Below are positions 5,149 to 8,273 of a DNA stretch of 8,273 nt, in pieces. Each line of letters begins with the position of its first letter. Positions within the stretch are counted from its first letter, which is position 1. Made by a program: the position numbers and the translations under genes. The stretch comes from Gemmatimonadota bacterium (lineage in GTDB: Bacteria; Gemmatimonadota; Gemmatimonadetes; Palauibacterales; Palauibacteraceae). The notes beneath the pieces are model-generated. The model was not told the origin of the DNA. It did not search any database and saw only the letters and a list, made by a program, of their open reading frames with translations. The stretch spans positions 1 to 8,273 of the forward strand of contig JARFPW010000089.1 of NCBI GenBank assembly GCA_029288095.1, written 5' to 3'.

Positions 5149-6334
5149 CAAGTGCCTCCAGGCCAGGGAGCGTTCCGTGGGCGAGGTACTCCAGCGATGC
5201 GCCCCCGCCTGTTGAAACGTGTGATACGCGATCCGCCAGGCCCGCCTCCCGAATCGCCCGCGCCGAATCGCCGCCGCCCACGACGGCGAACGCTCCCGAC
5301 TCGGCGGCGGCGACGGCCGCTCGTGCCACGGCGCGCGTACCCTCGGCATAGCCGGCGGCTTCGAACCATCCCATCGGTCCGTTCCAGAAGAACGTGCCCG
5401 CACGAGCGATGGTGTCCGAGAAGCGCTCGCGGGCCTGCGGCCCGATGTCGTACGCCGCCATACCGTCGGGAATCGCGTCGGCCGGTACGATTCGCGAGTC
5501 GTTCGAGTCCCGTCCAGGCACTCCAACGACGAGGTCGGCGGGCAGTACCAGGCGTTCCGGTGCACGCGCCAGGAAGTCGGCCGCAACTTCAACGGCGTCG
5601 TATTCGACCAGCGATTCGCCGACGGGCCTTCCCATGCCTGCGAGGAACGTGTTCGCCATCGCACCACCAATGAGAATCGTCTCGGCACTGGCCAGGAACG
5701 CCTCCATCAGCTGGATCTTGTCGCGAATCTTGGCTCCACCGAATGCCACGACGAACGGTCGGTCGGGGGCTGACCGGACACGTTCCAGCGCATCCAGTTC
5801 AGCCTCCACGAGAAGTCCGGCAACCGCAGGTTTCAGATGCGCCGGCGCTCCGACGACGGATGCGTGCGCACGGTGCGTGGTGCCGAACGCGTCGTTGACG
5901 TAGAAGTCGCCCATCCGGGCAAGTCGCGCACCCAGGGCTTCGTCGTTAGTCGTCTCGCCGGGGAGGAAGCGAGTGTTCTCGAGCAGGAGAAGCTCGCCCT
6001 CCGGAAGACCCAGCGAGGTTTCGAGGGCCAGGTCCGTGTCCGTCGACGCGAGAAAATGCACCGGCGTGCCGAGGAGTTCCTGCAGCACGGCCGCCACGGG
6101 TCGCAACGACTCCTCGGGTACGATCCGGCCGCCCGGGCGCCCGAGGTGGGAGAGAAGGATCGGCCGGATTCCCGCGCCCAACAAAAGCCTCAGGGTCGGC
6201 AGCGTGGCTTCAATCCTGGCTGCGTCAGCGACCCGCCCGCCCTCCTCGAGCGGGACATTGTAATCCACCCGCACGAGCGCGCGCTGGCCGACCAGCCCGG
6301 ACATGTCGAGGGAGCGAACTGAGCGCTTGTTCAT
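5138..6334 (-). CDS. pgk: Phosphoglycerate kinase
   Basis: Transfers the acyl phosphate of 1,3-bisphosphoglycerate to ADP, the first ATP-forming step of glycolysis, in the cytosol. At 398 residues it is full length. The N-terminal, phosphoglycerate-binding domain shows RVDYNVP (22-28), SHLGRP (62-67), ENTRF (119-123) and NDAFGTTHRAHAS (147-159). The C-terminal nucleotide-binding domain shows GGAKI (199-203), GGAMANTFL (223-231), NGPMG (318-322), GGGDS (353-357) and STGGGAS (374-380). The residue after NGPMG is Trp where Val is common, unlikely to matter. The ATG at 6334 starts MNKRSVRSLD, a typical PGK N-terminus; its ribosome site is weak (GAGAG very close), and the gap stop is only 9 nt upstream, so coupling to gap translation is plausible. 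The 3' end overlaps the tpiA start by 11 nt. Confidence 0.99.
   Translation of the reverse strand: MNKRSVRSLDMSGLVGQRALVRVDYNVPLEEGGRVADAARIEATLPTLRLLLGAGIRPILLSHLGRPGGRIVPEESLRPVAAVLQELLGTPVHFLASTDTDLALETSLGLPEGELLLLENTRFLPGETTNDEALGARLARMGDFYVNDAFGTTHRAHASVVGAPAHLKPAVAGLLVEAELDALERVRSAPDRPFVVAFGGAKIRDKIQLMEAFLASAETILIGGAMANTFLAGMGRPVGESLVEYDAVEVAADFLARAPERLVLPADLVVGVPGRDSNDSRIVPADAIPDGMAAYDIGPQARERFSDTIARAGTFFWNGPMGWFEAAGYAEGTRAVARAAVAAAESGAFAVVGGGDSARAIREAGLADRVSHVSTGGGASLEYLAHGTLPGLEALDDT
5155..5159 (-). promoter_or_regulatory. Strong ribosome binding site for tpiA inside the pgk 3' end
   Basis: GGAGG on the minus strand, 6 nt before the tpiA ATG (5148). It is inside pgk coding sequence, so ribosomes finishing pgk pass over it; this decides the tpiA start inside a much longer open frame. 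Confidence 0.75.
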
Positions 6335-6343
6335 GCTCTCAGC

Positions 6344-7354
6344 CTACAACTGCTCACCCATCATGCGTGTCAGATCGACGCATCGCGTCGAATAGCCCCA
6401 CTCGTTGTCGTACCACGAGATGACCTTGACGAGCGTGCCGTCGATGACGGCCGTCAGCGACGAATCGACGATCGAGCTGTAAGGGTTGCCCACATAGTCG
6501 ATCGACACGAGCGGCCGATCCTCCACCGCCAGGATACCTGCCAGCGAGCCGGCCGCAGCCTCGCGGAACCGGTCGTTGATTTCGTCGGCTGACGTCTGGC
6601 GGCCGACGATCGCCACCAGATCCACGATCGATACATTCGGAGTCGGGACGCGCATGGCCATCCCGTCCAACTTGCCCTGCACCTCCGGAAGAACCAGGCC
6701 CGTGGCCTTGGCCGCTCCGGTCGTCGTCGGGATTATCGAGACGGCGGCCGCCCTCGCCCGCCGCAGGTCCTTGTGAGGCAGATCGAGGATGGATTGGTCA
6801 TTCGTATAGCTGTGCACCGTCGTCATGAGCCCCCGCTCAAAGCCGAAGTCCTCGAGCAGGACCTTGACCACCGGAGCGATGCAGTTCGTCGTACAGCTCG
6901 CGTTGGAGATGATGTCGTGGCGGGATGAATCATAGTCCCCGTCGTTGACGCCCATCACCACCGAGAGATCGGGATCCGTGGCCGGAGCTGAAATCAGCAC
7001 CTTCTTCGCACCTGCCTCCAGATGCTTGGCCGCTTCCGGTCGCTTCCGGAATATCCCGGTGCACTCCAGGACGATGTCGACACCGAGATCCCCCCAGGGA
7101 AGCTTCGCCGGGTCACGCTCCGACAGAACCTCGAAACGCTCATCATCCACGACGACGGCCGAGCCGTCCACCGAGACCTTGCCCGGATACCGACCGTGTA
7201 CCGAGTCGAACTCGAACAGATGAGCGAGCGTGGCGGCATCCGTCAGGTCATTGATCGCGACAAGGTCGAGATCGCCTCGCCCGCCGATCAACGCCGATCT
7301 AAGAACATTCCGGCCAATTCGGCCGAACCCGTTGATTCCAATTCTAACCGACAT
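6344..7354 (-). CDS. gap: Glyceraldehyde-3-phosphate dehydrogenase (type I, NAD-type)
   Basis: Oxidises and phosphorylates glyceraldehyde 3-phosphate to 1,3-bisphosphoglycerate with reduction of NAD. It has 336 residues, the usual length. Visible are the Rossmann motif INGFGRIGRN (7-16), the acidic residue Asp36 in VAINDLTD that favours NAD over NADP, the active-site SNASCTTNC (150-158) with catalytic Cys154, the base His181 in TTVHSYTNDQ, the phosphate-binding IIPTTTGAAKA (208-218), RVPTPNVS (235-242) and YDNEWGYS (315-322). The frame is open upstream for 59 further codons, but ATG 7354 begins MSVRIGINGFGRIG as in the family, with GGGGGTG (7362-7368, one mismatch from GGAGGTG) 7 nt upstream. 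First gene of gap-pgk-tpiA, and preceded by a 122-nt leader with a long imperfect hairpin and a G-tract. Confidence 0.99.
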   Translation of the reverse strand: MSVRIGINGFGRIGRNVLRSALIGGRGDLDLVAINDLTDAATLAHLFEFDSVHGRYPGKVSVDGSAVVVDDERFEVLSERDPAKLPWGDLGVDIVLECTGIFRKRPEAAKHLEAGAKKVLISAPATDPDLSVVMGVNDGDYDSSRHDIISNASCTTNCIAPVVKVLLEDFGFERGLMTTVHSYTNDQSILDLPHKDLRRARAAAVSIIPTTTGAAKATGLVLPEVQGKLDGMAMRVPTPNVSIVDLVAIVGRQTSADEINDRFREAAAGSLAGILAVEDRPLVSIDYVGNPYSSIVDSSLTAVIDGTLVKVISWYDNEWGYSTRCVDLTRMMGEQL

Positions 7355-7476
7355 GGAGATGCACCCCCGAGGTGTGTTGATTTGCCCGGCAGCCCGAACC
7401 TCATCGCGCAGCCGGCAATACCTTGCACGGCGAATGCCTCTCGGACAACCCCCCCTTTGCCCCCCGGGAGTAGTCC
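7355..7476 (-). other. comF-gap intergenic region (122 bp)
   Basis: The longest non-coding stretch in the window. It holds a C7/TTTG/C6 tract (7449-7465), the hairpin at 7382-7418, and the gap ribosome binding site (7362-7368). The gap cluster promoter, if it exists, should lie here, but I could not find a -35/-10 pair with good spacing: TTGTCC and TATTGC are present but 22 nt apart. Confidence 0.5.
7382..7418 (-). other. Imperfect hairpin / dyad in the gap leader
   Basis: On the minus strand, from 7418, the left arm TTGCC-GGC-T-GC-G-CGA and the right arm TCG-G-GC-T-GCC-g-GGCAA pair over 13 bp around the six-base loop TGAGGT, with one T-T mismatch, one G-G mismatch and one bulged G. It ends 27 nt before the gap ATG, just ahead of the ribosome binding site. 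No U-tract follows, so it is not a classic terminator for comF. It may be an RNA structure controlling gap, or, as DNA, a dyad operator with TTGCC/GGCAA ends. Chance is possible at this GC content. Confidence 0.4.
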
Positions 7477-8199
7477 CTAGGTCTCGTCCGGCCTGTGGAG
7501 AGCCCGCGCGAACGTCACCACGCCGCGACACTCGTATCCGGCCTCGCTGATCGCTCGTGAACAGGCTGCCGCCGTCGCCCCCGTCGTGAGAACGTCGTCC
7601 ACCAGAATAAGACTGTCTACCCGCTGCGACGGGCCATCAAACCAGTGGAAGGCTGAGCGCACATTCTGGATCCGGTCGTCCCGGCCCGATCCGGCCTGGC
7701 GACCTGAGGTGGATCGTCGTCGGAGGACGCTCTCCCACCGCAGTCCCGTCACCAGGCTGAGCTCGCGGGCAAGGAGCGCCGCCTGGTTGTAGCCGCGCCG
7801 CCTCTGCCGGGACCGATCCAGCGGAACGGGCACCAGCACGGTGCTGCCGTCGCCCGCAAGACGCCGCGCGGGGCCAGCCATCATCCGGCCCATCAGCGGT
7901 GCCAGGCCCGTCCAGCCCCTGTACTTAAATCCTCTGACCAGTTCGTCTGCCGGTGCCGCGTGAAGAACGGCGGAGGCGGCACGGGAGAGTCCGGCCGGCC
8001 ACGCGTCGCACACGTCACAACCGTCTCGGTCCCGCGACTGGGTCGCCGGCACCCCACATCTTCGGCAGAGCGGCTTCGGGATCTCCGGCAGGCGAGACTC
8101 GCAGATGGTACACAAAGGCGGCCCCGGAACAACTCCGACGCCGCAAATTGCGCAACCCGGCGGCAGCAACCGGTCGAGGAGCCGACCCGCCTCCGCCAA
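7477..8199 (-). CDS. comF: ComF family protein (phosphoribosyltransferase-like, zinc-finger)
   Basis: A 240-residue ComF/GntX family protein, linked in naturally transformable bacteria to DNA uptake or later processing of single-stranded DNA; in others its role is unclear. The N-terminus has eight cysteines in four CxxC pairs (16/19, 30/33, 45/48, 61/64), as in a two-zinc ribbon. The middle has LVRGFKYRG (88-95), VPVPLDRSRQRRRGYNQA (123-140), and the C-terminal phosphoribosyltransferase motif LILVDDVLTTGAT (197-209), the PRPP-binding loop. There is no ATG in the frame; TTG 8199 with AGGTG (8205-8209) 5 nt upstream gives the expected N-terminus RLLDRLLPPGCAICG. The frame is open to the window edge, so a start further out cannot be excluded, but the family normally begins close to this point. 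No other competence genes are visible. It is in the same direction as gap, 122 nt upstream. Confidence 0.93.
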   Translation of the reverse strand: MAEAGRLLDRLLPPGCAICGVGVVPGPPLCTICESRLPEIPKPLCRRCGVPATQSRDRDGCDVCDAWPAGLSRAASAVLHAAPADELVRGFKYRGWTGLAPLMGRMMAGPARRLAGDGSTVLVPVPLDRSRQRRRGYNQAALLARELSLVTGLRWESVLRRRSTSGRQAGSGRDDRIQNVRSAFHWFDGPSQRVDSLILVDDVLTTGATAAACSRAISEAGYECRGVVTFARALHRPDET

Positions 8200-8228
8200 C
8201 AGCCCACCTGCCCCGCCCGACCTGCGCG

Positions 8229-8273
8229 TCAGGTGTGGTCCCTGTAGAGGGCGCTGCGCATGGCATCCAGCGG
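8229..8273 (-). CDS. Possible C-terminal tail of an upstream gene (partial, unrecognised)
   Basis: On the minus strand the frame entering at the right edge reads PLDAMRSALYRDHT and stops at TGA (8231-8229), 29 nt before the comF TTG. The residues look like an ordinary helical protein C-terminus, and gene spacing in this region would fit, but 14 residues do not allow a family assignment. The other two minus-strand frames are open here too, one of them being the upstream extension of comF, so this is only a suggestion. Confidence 0.35.
   Translation of the reverse strand, partial: PLDAMRSALYRDHT

Noticed and set aside
5101..5673. 190-residue Arg/Pro-rich open frame antisense to pgk and tpiA
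   Set aside because: Composition is that of a GC-rich shadow frame; pgk and tpiA are unambiguous.
5149..5688. Upstream extension of the tpiA frame (180 extra codons)
   Set aside because: It runs through pgk in another frame with Arg/Ser-rich sequence; the strong GGAGG and family alignment place the start at 5148.
7355..7531. Upstream extension of the gap frame (59 extra codons)
   Set aside because: The extension has no family likeness, crosses the G-tract and hairpin and enters comF; MSVRIGINGFG is the normal N-terminus.
8015..8266. 83-residue open frame overlapping the comF 5' end
   Set aside because: Gly/Arg/Pro-rich shadow of comF in another frame; the comF frame carries the four CxxC pairs.
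1..8273. Defence system, CRISPR array, mobile element, tRNA or other RNA gene
   Set aside because: I looked for direct-repeat arrays, terminal repeats, transposase or integrase motifs and tRNA-like arms and saw none; the region is densely filled with housekeeping genes.

Overview
The window is a compact chromosomal housekeeping region from a high-GC bacterium (GC roughly 60-65% by eye). It holds ten recognisable genes, nearly end to end, plus a possible 14-residue tail of an eleventh at the right edge. I see no mobile element, CRISPR array, tRNA or rRNA. No single gene fixes the taxonomy. The gap-pgk-tpiA-secG order, the carA-sppA-HU order and the style of the proteins would suit a Gemmatimonadota-like or other deep-branching high-GC phylum, but that is a guess.

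Layout. (1) 2-814 (+): the C-terminal two thirds of a class I/II PLP-dependent aminotransferase; its start lies left of the window. (2) 811-3243 (-): a likely transcription unit carA -> sppA -> HU/IHF-like gene. It meets the aminotransferase tail to tail with a 4-bp stop overlap. (3) 3289-3888 (+): an RNase HI-like gene, divergent from carA across only 45 bp. (4) 3885-7354 (-): the glycolytic cluster gap -> pgk -> tpiA followed by secG. It meets the RNase H gene tail to tail with another 4-bp CTAG stop overlap. (5) 7477-8199 (-): comF, separated from gap by a 122-bp leader that holds the most structured non-coding sequence of the window.

How the genes work together. gap, pgk and tpiA encode the triose phosphate part of glycolysis and gluconeogenesis: TPI interconverts the trioses, GAPDH makes 1,3-bisphosphoglycerate, and PGK makes ATP. 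They are tightly packed (9-nt gap, then an 11-nt overlap). secG encodes a translocon subunit and may also have its own promoter. carA provides the glutaminase subunit for carbamoyl phosphate synthesis (pyrimidines and arginine); carB is not in the window. SppA is a membrane protease for signal peptide remnants, and the HU-like protein bends DNA.

Most of the window is ordinary. The best candidate for something new is the RNase HI-like protein. It matches E. coli RNase HI closely in its motifs but has alanine at the catalytic glutamate (E48) and asparagine at D134. The gap leader hairpin and neighbouring G-tract, and the two identical CTAG stop overlaps, are secondary points. I found no convincing new multi-gene system.
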